A stretch of DNA of 64,000 nt from Trichuris trichiura (taxonomy: Eukaryota > Nematoda > Enoplea > Trichinellida > Trichuridae). Made by a program: the position numbers and the translations under genes. Below are positions 16,647 to 29,291 of the stretch, in pieces; position 1 is the first letter of the stretch; each line of letters opens with the position of its first letter. The notes beneath the pieces were generated by a model that saw nothing but the letters and a program-made list of their open reading frames with translations, was not told where the DNA came from and ran no database searches. Location: the NCBI GenBank assembly GCA_037903355.1, contig JBAJFE010000011.1, positions 877,001 to 941,000 on the forward strand, written 5' to 3'.

Positions 16647-18589
16647 CTAGGCCGGATCGGCCGGAGCAAATGGCACGGCTAGACGGTCACCATATTTAAG
16701 TAGCAAATCTAGTGCTGCACCGTTGCTCCAACCGAATCCCTCCTGAACGTCGTACTCCCCACCGCCACCGGGAGTAAACCCATTTTCTACATTGTACTTC
16801 TCGAACATTTTGCCGCCAGTTCTTAGAAAAACCCGATAGTTGAGCTCCAACCACTTTTTGGCTATTTGGAAAGTCTTTTCCTGAATCTCCGGGTTCGAAC
16901 TGCCACGGAGACCTTCAATGAGCATATGTTGACTAGGTGCCCAACTGTTAGGGTGATCCCATTGCTCGTCCGTCCACATCAGACTGTTCGGTAATCCGTA
17001 CCGCACTTTAAGGGCTCCAGTTTTTTCCAGATAATTCAATACTGACTTTCTCAGCTCGTCAGTATCATTGTCAAAACATCGCGCGTACAGTGGGACAACA
17101 TTCGACAGATAGTACCTATGTACCTTTTTGTTGGTGTCCAAATCGATGTCGTACCAAATTTTGTCTTCAGGATCCCAAAATAGATTCATCATAATTTGCT
17201 TCCCCGTTTCGTAACTCCTTCTATGCTCGTCGGCCATTTTAGCATCGCCGACAAGCTCATACATTTCGCTAAGCATACGATCGTTTGCGCACATAATCGC
17301 ATTAAGATCGACAGGAACTAAACGGGTGGTGCGAATTGCCCGTAATGTATCTCTATATGGTCCCGTATTGCCAAACCAACGGCTACTGAAGTCCCAACCT
17401 GACTCGCACGCCGAAGTTATATCGTTCCACATTCGCTGCTTCGATTTCCCTTAAAAAACATATTCAAACGAAATTCCATGCCGAACATGGTCGAAAAGCG
17501 CTTACAATCTGGCAGGTTTTCAACTAATTCCATGTCCTCACGATATGACTCTGCACGTGGACGGTCACCCTTTGCTTTGTACTGATAGAGTCGAATAGAT
17601 TCGCCTTCGCCTGTCTTGAACGGAATCGTACGTTCACGTACCCAGAATTGATATTCCTTTTCCAATATAGGCAACACAAACTGCACGAAACCAAGATCCT
17701 TAGTCGCGCTGTAGTAATCGTTTACGCAGGCGGCTAAAAACGGCGGCTGCGATCGATTTAGGAAGTAGATGCGTCCACCGTTAGGCACAAAGCCGAACCT
17801 GATTTTCGAAAGCAACATAATGAGGGAAAATGAAAACTTGCCCTACTTTTTCACCTTTCGACCATCGATACCAGGTTCAATATCATGTCTTTTGCAGTGT
17901 TGTACATGCCAGAAGCTAAGAGACCTTTGATTATCCAATAGGCGTCCCAGTAATAATATTCAAGGAATCGACCACCAGGAATTATGAAAGGTCGCTTCAC
18001 TGGTATTAAGGAATAGTGATTGGGATTCTTGTGCACTTCGTCCTTGACCTTAAGGAATATAGGTGGGATGACGAAAGGGCGTCCAAAGCCATAAAAGGCG
18101 TGTGAAATGCTTGGCTTACCATTCTGCACAGTATCAACCACTTTTGATGAACTGTGTAAGCCCAGAAGCGATAGTGAGGATCTTTGATGACATCAAAACT
18201 TTTAGGCCTGGGAGTCCAATCGCTCGGTGTGCATATTTCGAGTTCGGAACCCGGACGATCAAAGTTGTTGTCTATAAAGCGTCTCAATTCTTCAGGATCA
18301 CTTTTGTTTTGAACTGATATGAAGGCTTCCATAACTATGAGAGGGTCGTGGCGCAGGGTCATATCCACGAAATATTTGCTATCTTTGAACAGACGAGCGC
18401 GCTGCACTGCGTCTAGCAAAGGACCATGGCAAAAAATATCGCTAAAATCAAAAAAAAGTTCATCTACATCGAAAGCATCATCATTAAGCGTTTGCGTTAC
18501 CAAGTATCCACTAAGGGAGCGCCCCTTGAAAATGGCACAGTTAGCAACCAACCGACGTTAAGAAGCAACACGAAAGTTTCAAGAATCAT
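16647..18589 (-). CDS. tre: Trehalase A (alpha,alpha-trehalase, GH37), secreted
   Basis: Hydrolyses trehalose to two glucose molecules. Five exons join in phase: 18501-18589, 18120-18441, 17855-18048, 17506-17798 and 16647-17449, giving 566 residues. Exon 1 encodes a signal peptide (MILETFVLLLNVGWLL...), so the enzyme is exported. The family signatures are PGGRFLEYYYWDAY (about residues 161-174) and QWDHPNSWAP (about 462-471). The glycine-rich GGGGEYDVQEGFGW loop is near 527-540. The catalytic Asp of ESGWDF is about residue 319 and the Glu of GGGGEY about 531, both kept, so the enzyme should be active. It is paralogous to the gene at 25308-27315. The C-terminus has no evident membrane anchor. 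Confidence 0.95.
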
Positions 18590-21500
18590 ATCTATTGGTC
18601 CCTCTGATGAAATTGTTCAACACAAGCTGACAAGCAATGGCACAAAGCTAGCAAGACCCGAGTGCCAAGTACTTTTAGGCTTGCTTCTTTCTACAGCTTT
18701 TATAATCGTTGTTGTAACAGCGTGACGTAATGAACAACTAGCCAACACGCGTGACATTATCTCCAGCCCTCCGGTCAAACTTGATTAAACCGGACCTAGG
18801 AATAATAGTATTGTTACTCGTTCGTATCTGCAGGCTAAACAAGATTATACACACGTATGCTACTAGCAAGTCACAGAGAAGAACTGTTGTAACAACATGC
18901 TCTTGAATGTATCTATGAGAAAAAAGTTCCTGTGTAATCAGGAGGACGCACCTCGTCAGTGCTGCTCCAACAGTATGTTTGGCTGAGCAGAAATTGACTT
19001 TAGCAATTCAAACAAGCTGAAAGGAGCAAAAACATATTTCTTCTCATAATTCGATGGTTTTCAAAGATGACTCACCTTACTGAATCGCGAAAGCTAACGA
19101 AGTTGCAACGGTCGAACTTCGGCCCCAGCGCGGCCTGAGCACCTGTACACGGCAAGTGCTAAAGATCTTTATCAATCTTTGGCTGTAACGTTTTTTTTTA
19201 CCTGATAAGACATTTATGTATGCTTCGTATCTGCAAGCTGACTAAATTTCAAGCTGTTTACCTTCGAGTCACAATCACTTCAGTTGACAAGAAAACAGTG
19301 GCACTTTCGAAGCGAAAACTAGCGGGTTCCACGTAGTCGTTTTTGAAATTCCTACTCCGCTTCTGCGAGACAATATACTATGCCTAAGCTAGAATACATC
19401 GTTCAGCGTTAAAGCGATTAGAAAACAAAAAGGATTACAACGTGACAACCGCGTTACGCGGGCATCAGCTTTATTTTTAGACGCCTTCAGTTGTCATAGC
19501 AGCCCATTGCCCCAAAACATGTTCATTCATTTTTAAACATCAGCGCGTTAGCGCAGGCATGAACACACGATCCGCCTGAAAAGAGCGGAAATCTAAGGGC
19601 AGGATTCAAACCGTGGTGTAGTAAAGCAAATACCGCAACAGTTGAGCAAAAGGAAATGTTTTTCCAACGGGATGCACGTTCACTCGTTGCCAGAACAAAC
19701 TTAGCTGTTCCATGGCGATCTGTCTTCTCAAATAACCACGCTTTAAAAAGTTTAACAATGAACTGAAAGCTTTGCCCATTACGTGCGGTGGGAATGTCGG
19801 CACTTGAAACTCCTACGTTGATGTGCCAAAATGCAGACGTTTCCCTTCTCCCCGACATGAAAATGACAAAACTGTCAAACGCGGAACATTTACACAGGCT
19901 CTATTGGCCAAAAAAGACACCAAGACGCTGAGCAAATGCCCGGATAGCATTTTCCAGTTTGCTTGCTCATACGTCACAAAGTTGCCAAAGTCGATTTAAA
20001 GAAAAGATACGCATGTTGTGATAACATGTCTTCGCAAAGTCTGGCCAGTAAGGTTTTTACGTCACTCGCTGACGTGTGCATTTATTAATTTATGACGTTT
20101 CCCGTCGGCTGCACACAACAAACTCCTTATGGCCATCATGCATGAATAGAAAAGACAGCTGTGCGACAATCGTAACCAGTTTCACACTTAACTGCTACAA
20201 ACTGGTTCAGGAAGTAGATACATTTAGACATTGAACATGTGGGCTATTAATTGATAGAACATGCAAAGGAACATTTGGATTTGAGTATAAGCGCCGGACA
20301 ATCCATGGCAAACCAAAATTGAACAAAACCGGCGCATTCAGTGGTCCATCCTCAATCAGCTGAAGATAATGACGCTGTCAACAACCCACCGGATGGACTA
20401 AGTGGCAGCAAGCCATTGTTGATTAGTCCTAATCGTTTATCGGTCTCCCAAAAAAGCAATCGAAGGTCATATTTGCACTTGAAAAGAATGACTTCTTTGG
20501 CAGCGTCGCTCCTTTAATTATAACTAATGGATCGAAAATGATCCACCCTGGGCAGCACCGTTTCCCATTACGTACTCTGACAAAATACCAAATGTCAAAA
20601 CCTTATTCATTCAAGTTCCTCCGGAGAACCCATTATTGCTTCTGTTGTTTATCTTTTTAGGACAATCCCTTTTCCAGCCATCAGTCCGAAAACTGATAAA
20701 AGCGTCGACTTGTCGCGAGCCATTTTTTGCGGAAAGAATTGTCAATTCTTTCGCATGCACTGGTCTATTTTGCTTATCAATAGAAAACCGCACGTAAAAC
20801 CTTCAAATCGATGGCGGAGCCACCTACGCTCACTTTTCACTTCTAACTTTCTCTCAAAGCCACGTAAGGAACAAGCAGAAGCCACGCAACCGCCTTTCAA
20901 TGCTAGACATGCAGACATGCTTTCTTTTAACTAAAACAAACGTTACCAATGTAAAGCAAATGATTTTAACAATGGTATTTTAGCGCTGTCTCGCAACGCG
21001 CATAACTCTAAAAGGCGCAATGACAGCAGCATACATTGACCAGAAAGAATAATTCTTCGGACAGTGACCTGTTAAGCTTAAATATGTCTTAGCTGCAGCG
21101 ATTAACCTGCCTGATGAGCCATGGGAATTTAGGGAACATAAGGCTTGACATCTATTGCACTTAAGACGTCGCACAAGCTTAACACGTATTGGTCGGCTAT
21201 TTAAGGCTCAGTTTCAATCAGCAAAAACAAAAAAGACAACGGATCCGAAGTGAAACAGCAAAGTGGAAATTTACTGCTCATTTTCTTTCTTCTGCTTATT
21301 GCCAATACTGCTAAAAAAGCAATCTTTCATCGTTGCTCATCTTGACGAAAGATTAAGGCAAAAATACCACTAATACTATGTGGTGATTTTCAGTCTTCAC
21401 AGCCACATCATAGATACACTACCAGAATAAACAAAAAAAATGCTTAACGGACGTTTGTAGTGGACCAATATTCAGCCGCTAGGACGGAAATGCATGAGTG

Positions 21501-22760
21501 CTTTCAGCTGCGCAAAATGGTAATTATTTTTTGCAATACAAATTTGACAGGATTATACTGAACGGAATAGACAAGCATCAGGTCGATTCAAGTTGCATTC
21601 ATTACGCAAAATCCGCGTAAAGAAAATGGAAGCACAAAATTAAAAGTTGGAAGCAGACTGGATTTGTACCGAAGGCGGGAAGCGGTTAAAATTGAACTGA
21701 TTATTGCAACTTTGATTTTGCTAATATTTGAACTAACGATGAAATACCCGCTGGGTATTTTCACACTCTTCTTAAAAAGCCTTTAAATAGAGCGGTAAGT
21801 CTTCAAAAACAAAAAGATTTATCAATTGCGGTTCCCAGTTTAGCGTATATAGAACACAGCTGAGCTGCGAAAACTTTTTCATAGAGCAAACGCTTAAGAA
21901 CCAAAACTACGAATCGTAGAAGTCTGTTGCAACGCGCCGCACGGGTTTGTTTCGAAAAGTTTTGAATAAAGCAGTGCTTTCGCAAAAAGAAATTGTCAAT
22001 TGTGCTGTAGCCGCAAAAAGGGAACAAACAACGTGACCTGTCGCAGTTTTGTTATTTTAAATTGTTGATTAATCACTTCTGACAAAAACTCAACAATTCA
22101 TCTGCGGATTATTTACTAAATTCCATAGTACAATCGACAGTTGAGAGCGGTGTTGTCAAAAAAAGATAAACATGTAAAACAAACAGGTTGCTACAAAAAA
22201 GAGGAAGCGCAAACTTGAACAGACGCAAAAGAGAATAGTTCACCGGTTGTTGGTGATATTAATAGCTTTCAAATAATTCAGCACAGCCTACAATTTTTGA
22301 GCTAAAAATTAACCATATTTCTTCCAATTCAGCTCAGTTGTATATCGAATTAAACTGAACGCAGTCAAGCAATGCCTTACGAAATCTGTCTTTTCCAAAC
22401 TTCATTAAAAACTTGTAATACATTAAAGGTTTTAAACTGGGAGTACACTACGGCACGAGAAAACGAATATGGCAGAGTGAGCATTAATCAGCTGGTGTTA
22501 AAATTCATGCAAATAATGCTTCATTTCAATATTTTACAGCTCGTAAAAAGCTCAAAAAATAAAGTGTTTGCAAAACTTCCATCCATCACTTCATTTACAA
22601 AAATAGAAACTACACGGGGAATAGTTATGAGAAGCACAATGTGATTACTACCGCAGACACCCTTCGCCTATTTTGGCAAAGCTTTACAATGAAAACTTAG
22701 AAGATAAAACGCTTGGCGCAAAAAGTGACTCAGCTATCAAAAATTCTCTGGAAAAAAACA

Positions 22761-22866
22761 CAGAACCTTTGAGACATTCAGGTCTCGTCATCAGGGTGAA
22801 AGGAGAAGATTGAGATCTCTTCAAGTCTCACGTTAATGAGGAGATCTGAATGTCTTCAAAGCTCTG
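22761..22866. repeat. 106-nt imperfect hairpin (inverted repeat)
   Basis: The left arm starts CAGAACCTTTGAGACATTCA and the right arm, read backwards on the other strand, starts CAGAGCTTTGAAGACATTCA. About 33 of 40 aligned positions match, including an unbroken GACATTCAG. One further mismatch is a G-U pair in RNA. The loop region itself contains GAAGA...TCTTC. The size and bulged stem fit a miRNA precursor or the remnant of a small foldback transposon; sequence alone cannot decide. Confidence 0.5.
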
Positions 22867-23504
22867 TCTCTTCCCTCCGTTTCCTCTCATCGTTTATCAA
22901 GAAACGGACTTAGTATACCGTACCGTTTCGGGAGAATAATCATACTGCACGTTATAAAAAACAAAATGACAGATCTAACATGTTCTAGGAAAAAAACGAA
23001 TTCCTTCATTCAAGTTAAAATATCGTACCTACACTGAATTTAAATTTTACCCTACCATGAAACGCCTTGTTTATTACATTCATTGCGTACTAAGACTGAT
23101 CGGAAAGCATACTTTGCATTAAAATCTTTTTCCCAGCGGGTATCAAGCTGTGAATGCGCATAATGAAACGTTAACTTCATGCTTATTCAATTGAATTTGC
23201 TCTTTGGAAATGACTTGAGCATCAAATTTACTAAATATTTAAATTGCACAAACGGCACGCAACGCGCGCTCATAGTTTGCTTTCTCTTTTACCAAAGAAC
23301 AGTGCAATTACAAACGTGAAAGAAGTAGGCTAAATATATCTTCAGAACAACTGTACAATGCTTATAACAAGGAATTACCGTACAAACCTGCAAAACGCAA
23401 ACAACAATTCTAGACGAGCTTTTCAGCGCTCAGAGACGACATACAATAACAGAGCCAATCCTGAAGGATAAAAGAAATTGTTTTTATGTAGTCCCAGATG
23501 GGAT

Positions 23505-23594
23505 GAGACAGCAGGTACATTAAAATTTCACACTTAAACGGTTAACGATTATTCAGAGTACGAAAATGGGCAGCTTTTAGTGTCCTGCTGTCTC
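23505..23594. repeat. Short inverted repeat, 11-bp arms
   Basis: GAGACAGCAGG at 23505-23515 is matched by its reverse complement CCTGCTGTCTC at 23584-23594, separated by 68 nt. The arms are perfect but short. Chance occurrence in a window this large cannot be excluded. Confidence 0.3.
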
Positions 23595-25307
23595 CTTCGT
23601 CGGCACGGAGGTATGCATTCACCCGCAGTGTTTTCTGGTAGTCGGACGATTACTAACGCTGCGCATTTATCTTCAATTTTACGTAACGTACTGTACTAAG
23701 GCTGTTCCGCCAACAAACAAAAAAACAACATATCATCAATTCTCTTTAAGCATGCTTTTATCATTCAGTACTTTAAATTTTAACCGTTAACCAATTCAAA
23801 AATAAAAAAACAAAGCAAGTTGAACGGCACAGTGATGCTTGCACGACAGGTATTCTGCAACAGCCTTTTGTAGCATCTTATTTTCCGTGACCATTGATAG
23901 CTGTTGGTGAACTAAAAGGTCTTTATTACTTTTAGCTTTCGGTTCTGTTCTTATTCCGTCCTTAGCGGAGGGCTACAGAATACATTCCGTCGTTAAACAT
24001 TCTACGGATCTCCGCTGAAGATAACACATGGACAGTTCTGAAGGCGCTGAATATTAGAACAAGTCAATCCCGAAAAATTTATTAAACGACGAGGCTCTGC
24101 ACCCTTTACAAAAAGGTATACTTCAAACAGACCCACAAAAGTATAAAGCTTCAAAAGGCGGGTGAAGACTCGTTCCGTTCATACCCTCCACTTCAGATTT
24201 CGTGACAGCTAGACAGAACCTTCAACCACCTGACTGATCAGAAGTCAGTCAACTTTTCGAAGGGCTAATCTTTCAAATATTACTAGTAACTACGTAGTTT
24301 TACTTGCGAAAAAAAATATACACTTTCGAAGCTGATGATAATCCACGACGTTGCACTGCGGTAAAAGCAACATTGACAGTCGCGCTCTCTTGGTTTCACT
24401 GAATGCCAAATACCTATTTTACATAGTATTGAAGGTGGTAATATGAAACTTACTACGATGGGCATTTAGTCTTTCAAACAAAATGAGTACTTCGAAAATA
24501 TTTCAGTTACACCTCCGCTCGGTTATCAGGTAACAGAGAAATCAATTTTCATTATGGTTACAAATCAAGCATTCTTTACATGGTTGCCTATTCCTAAATG
24601 CTCTGAAATATATTGCTTGTTTTACCGAAACGGATATGATGAAGAAATTTATGTGATTGCTTTAACTTGCGAAACAACCGCTTGCTCGAATGGTGTCTAT
24701 ACTCGTTCCATAAAAAAAGTCATATGCTCAACAATGTTCGGCGGACAGTTAAGAAGCGATTTAAATAAATGAACCAAAACTGGGGGTTCATTGGAGAATA
24801 TTACCTACCTGGCCGTCGGCGAGTTGCGAATCTGTGCTAAGTCACATATCGTGCGGTCGCTGGAACAGTTACACAAAAATAATCAAAGCATTCAGGTCAG
24901 CGTGGCCCTTAGTCAACGCGCTTACCACGCAGCGGTGATTAGCTTGTTTGTAGGCAAAACAAGTACTCTGTATACCATTGTCATTTGGTCGTAATAATTG
25001 ATCTTTTTTAAAAATCAATACGCTGTCTGCGCCAACTTTTAAAATTCAGCTAACTAGCTCACCGTCTATTTACTTCTCTGACGCGCATGGCAATTGAGAA
25101 CAAAAAAATTACAACCCGCATTAGGAAGCGTAATAGATTAGATATGATAAAGTAAAGCCAAGGTACCGACAGTTGGAGACCGGAAACCTATAACAAGAAA
25201 TGCATACGCGCATTAGGCATCATCTGTCGGACCTGCCCGCTTGAAAATTGACGATAGCACTGACAGTTTGGTAAAAGAAGGCCTATTGCCGAAAAGGAAT
25301 ACAACAC

Positions 25308-27315
25308 TTAATGGAACCTCGACTGAAATGACGAGGGAATAATTGGCACCGTCAAGCGATGGCCATAAGTAAGAAGAAGATCCAAGGCGACACCATTTGT
25401 CCAGCCGAATCCTTCCTGAACGTCGTACTCGCCGCCTCCGCCGGCCGTATAACCATTTTCCACGTTGTATTTTTCGAACATTTTCCCGCCAGTTCGCAGG
25501 AAAACGCCAAAATTCAATTCCAACCATTTTTTGGCAAGTTCAAAGGCAACTTCTTGTACTTCCGGATTCTGACTTCGGCGAAGTCCTTCAATGACCATAT
25601 GATTTAGTGGAGCCCATCCATTAGGTCTGTCCCACTGTTCGTCAGTCCATGTCAGACTGGTCGGCAAACCATGAGGCATATTCAAGACGTCTTTTTCTTG
25701 AAGATATTTCATCACGGATTGTTCAACAAACGGCTCATCGTCGAAACAACGGGTGAACAAAGGTATCAGATTTGAACCGTAATACGCTGGCACTCTCATG
25801 CCTGAATCCAAGTCTACGTCGTACCATATTTGGTCGATTGGGTCCCAGAATACTTGGTACATAATTTTCTTTGCCGCCTCGTAGTTTCGTTCGTGCTGCT
25901 TTGCTACAATGGGATTGCCCGCAGCGCGGTACAATTTGCCCAACATGAGATCATTGCCGCACATGAACGCATTCAGATCAACGGGAGCAATGCGACTGGT
26001 GCGAACCGATCGCAAGGAAAGCCTATGTGGACCAATACGACCAAACCATCTGCTGGTGAAATCCCAGCCTGATTCACAGGCAGCAGCGATGTCAGACCAC
26101 ATCTGACGCTTTCTATTAACTACGAAATGCTGGTTTAGGCAATACGATCAATATACGTTATTAAAGAATGCTTACAGTCGGACAGGTGGGCCGTAACTCG
26201 TAAATCTTCCTTATAGGCTTCGGAACGAGGCTGGTTTACTTTCGTTCGATATTGGAACAAGCGTATAGGATCGCTTTTGATGAATCCGTACGGAACAGTT
26301 CGTTCACGCAGCCAGAATTGGTACTCTTTTTCCAACAAAGGCAATACTTGTTGTAGCAACTCCATATCTCCGGTCGTATTGAAATAGTCGTAGACGCATG
26401 AGGTCAACAGCGGTGGTTGGGATCGGTCTAAGTAGTAAATGCGGCCACCGTTCGGTACGAAACCAAATCTGAACAATTAGTTGGCTTATGAGGCTGACAG
26501 TAAGGGGTATCACGTTTGAATACCTGTCCACCATGTCAACCAGATTGATTATCGTGTCTTTTGCCGTAGAGTACATTTCGGACGCCAGCAGACCTTTGAT
26601 TATCCAGTAGGCATCCCAATAGTAAAGTTCAAGGAAACGACCTCCAGGGACGATGAAAGGTCGAGGAACCACTATTAGTGAATATCGATTTGGATTTTGC
26701 AGAACGTCTTGTTTCACCTAATAGCAATGCAGTAAATGCAGATTTGTGGTTCAAGGTTGCCTATTCCTATATTACACGATTACGGTAAGACTATTCGAAA
26801 ATAATAACCGAAAAGTACTAAAAAGACTATAGAAATGTTTACCTTCCGACAAAGCTTCAGCCACTTCTGGTGGATCATTTGCGCCCAAAGACGATAGTAC
26901 GGGTCGCGAATAAGTTTGAAACTTTCCGGCCTCGGATGCCAGTCAACAGGGTCGCATGGTTCCAGCTCAGAGCCAGGTTTGTCGAAGAAGTTTTCGACAA
27001 ACTTCTTCAATACAGCCGGGTCAGTTTTATTCGGTAGATGCAGGAAAGCTCCCAGCGTAGTCGAAGGACTGTAACGAAGGGACATGTCTACAAAATGCTT
27101 GCTGTCTTCGAACATTCCGGACAGTTGAACAGCTTCAAGCAAAGGTCCGTGACAAAACACATCGCTGAAAAAAAAACGAACGCAAAACTGACCTATCACT
27201 TATGGAACTTCTTGCCAACTTACCATCCATCCGCCAGATGAAAGCTCGACAAAGCAGGTGTCGGGACAAGACAAGCAGCGCCAAAAAGCGCCAGAACTAA
27301 GGGAACAGCCGCCAT
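25308..27315 (-). CDS. tre: Trehalase B (alpha,alpha-trehalase, GH37), secreted
   Basis: Second trehalase on the same strand. Exons 27224-27315, 26843-27164, 26524-26717, 26176-26468 and 25308-26119 join in phase to give 570 residues. The three internal exons are 322, 194 and 293 nt, exactly as in trehalase A, with the same phases. Exon 1 encodes a different signal peptide (MAAVPLVLALFGAACLV...). Signatures are PGGRFLELYYWDAY and QWDRPNGWAP. The catalytic Asp (ESGWDF) and Glu (GGGGEY) are both present. The C-terminal tail diverges from copy A and is slightly longer. The two copies are clearly old, with many substitutions but no gaps in the core, which suggests divided expression sites rather than redundancy. 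That last point is inference. Confidence 0.95.
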
Positions 27316-27585
27316 TTTTGGCTTTTGGATATCAAATACAACTGCGCACGACTAGGAAGGATTCGGCAACGTCGACTTGACACTAATGGCTGGCAAAATG
27401 CCAGAGAAGGGCCAAACAAGGCGCTACTTCTCTGGAATGAAGCTTCGCGTGTGCAGCACCTTTGGTTTCCACTTTCCAACCGTCAAGCAGTAATGGCAAA
27501 ATAGCAAAATCAACAGCACCCGTGGCAACAACCCTTTAACCGTCTTAATCGCTCAACATTATGACTGCAAATAGTCTTGCCGCGG

Positions 27586-27594
27586 CTTTATATA
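27586..27594 (-). promoter_or_regulatory. TATA-box candidate upstream of trehalase B
   Basis: Minus-strand TATATAAAG lies about 270 bp upstream of the trehalase B start codon, in a locally GC-richer stretch. A TGATGTCAT-type element (AP-1/CREB/SKN-1-like core) sits further upstream, around 27619-27628. Position and sequence fit a core promoter with a longish 5' leader or an unseen 5' intron. No transcription start is known. Confidence 0.35.
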
Positions 27595-27600
27595 CCACGC

Positions 27601-29291
27601 TTTTGGCGGCTGTCTCCATGACATCATGCATGACGTTTTTGCAGCAATCCTATTGGTTCGCGATCGACCAAAACAGGCCACCAGCTGTTGGCAACAAGTG
27701 AGATCTCTGGCGAGCAATGTCTGTCGATAGAAAGGAGGACAGTCGGTAAACAGGCTTTTGCCACGCTGCGCGACTGCATGCTAAGTGTCAGCGAGTTACC
27801 AGCATGCTTATGCTGTCTTGTACAGCGTAATGTCGCCTCTTTTCTGGTTTGCTTAGAAAAGCGTATTTCTTAGTCGGCTGCGTACGACATTTCATCTTAA
27901 AACTCTCCTTGGTATGGACTGAGCAGTTGAATTGGTTTTCCACATAACTTGGCTGATGAACCTAAGTTGTGAAAGGAATGGCGCCATTCACGTTTACTTC
28001 ACGTGATACTATGCCGCGTAGATAACAGCTGGCTGCTTCTTAGCGAGTCTCTACGGCATGCTTCTCACGTGAACAGACCTGCCGCTCTAAGCTGGCAAGC
28101 CATTGTTACCATTGATCCGATCGATATTGCTTTACATGTCAACAACATTTGAAGTCTGAATACGGGAATATCCAAACAGGCTAAAGCAGGCAAACTAACT
28201 GCGCGGTTTCACGAAATCTAACCAACGTTTGTACGAACGCGCTGGATTTGCTTTTGAACAAATAATAAAACTGCTGAGTCAGTGTTTTCCCGTAGGATTG
28301 TGAAGTCATTGTAAAGCAGTGACATCGCATTCCATAGCTTAGCGGCGAAATTCGATGAGATACTGCCTTTCCGGCGTTCCCTCGATTCTTGCGCAAATTA
28401 CTCCAACTGCGCAAGGTCGATGTGAAGCGACATTGCTTTGTTCCCGCTTGAAACTTTGGGTTGTGCGACTACGTAGAAAGCAAATTTAATAAGTACGCTT
28501 AGGCTGGTACGCAGTGGAACGTCGGGGACACAGTGGAACGTCGGGGAAAACTTGAGTCTTCGTCTTGTCATTGTGTCCCGCTCATCCGGATGTTAGTAAA
28601 AACTGTCCACGCATTTGCCTACCGGGCAACTTCTTACTGAACACTTGTAGCAATTTCCAGCTTAGATAAGATAAACAAATTGGCACCACTTCATATCGAT
28701 TTGTTCCACATCCGAACAAGTATAGGACATGCATATACATATATGACGCAGCTTTTGTTTCCATTGAAAGTTAACCCTTAACGTAAACCGCGTGTGTGTA
28801 AGCAAATTTTCCACGAACCGCTGCTGTGCATGGAATGTTGGAAAGTCATGCAAACTGATGGAGAATAGGTATACATTGTATTGGCAAATCTTTTCGCAAT
28901 AATTTGTCAACTTACGCGAAGGCAAGGAAAATAATAGTTGCAAACCGTCTGCAAGATTAAAGTTCGTAACATAAATTGACAGTACATTTTTCAAACGGCT
29001 CGACGTAGTCGATCTGCCTGCCGGGAACCTACTTTGCACGGTCAACCTATCCAAGTAACCGCAAGCAACAAAAAGTAACCATTGGTTGGAACATTGCCCT
29101 GAAGTGGTCAATCATTTTATTCCTGAACCTTGTCGAAACCGGAACAAAGTGCCCAAACGGCTGCCTTCGTCCTGAAGAAAAGGAAAAATTATGAAATCCT
29201 TTCTTTGTGTGGAATTCTTCGTTTGATAAACCATTGCTTTTTCATGCAATCTGCAAAAATGCAAATTTTTTTTCGATAGCTGAAACTGACG
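27601..29291. other. Intergenic between trehalase B and the catalase-fold gene
   Basis: No gene recognised. A 150-codon minus-strand open frame at 28662-29111 has no similarity and no flanking exons, so I do not call it. It contains the tandem 19-bp repeat at 28512-28549. Confidence 0.4.
28512..28549. repeat. Two tandem 19-bp units
   Basis: CAGTGGAACGTCGGGGACA is followed directly by CAGTGGAACGTCGGGGAAA, 18 of 19 bases identical. A 15-base match to its core (CACAGTGGAACGTCG) recurs at 35099-35113, so the motif is dispersed and not only a local slippage product. Confidence 0.6.

Larger units (their letters stand above)
18590..25307. other. Intergenic gap between the two trehalases
   Basis: About 6.7 kb of AT-rich sequence without a recognised gene. 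It contains the hairpin at 22761-22866 and a short inverted repeat at 23505-23594. No remnants of trehalase exons were noticed, so the duplication is not a fresh tandem copy with intervening duplicated debris. Scattered open frames of 60-111 codons (for example 19523-19858 minus and 22372-22644 plus) lack similarity or splice context. Confidence 0.5.

Noticed and set aside
16890..16905. GGGTTCGAACT, resembling a tRNA B box
   Set aside because: It lies inside the conserved trehalase A coding exon, and no matching A box or cloverleaf is present. Other GTTCGA matches in the window also lacked stems.
28662..29111. 150-codon minus-strand frame
   Set aside because: No similarity, no signal or domain pattern, and no splice partners. 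Length alone is not enough.
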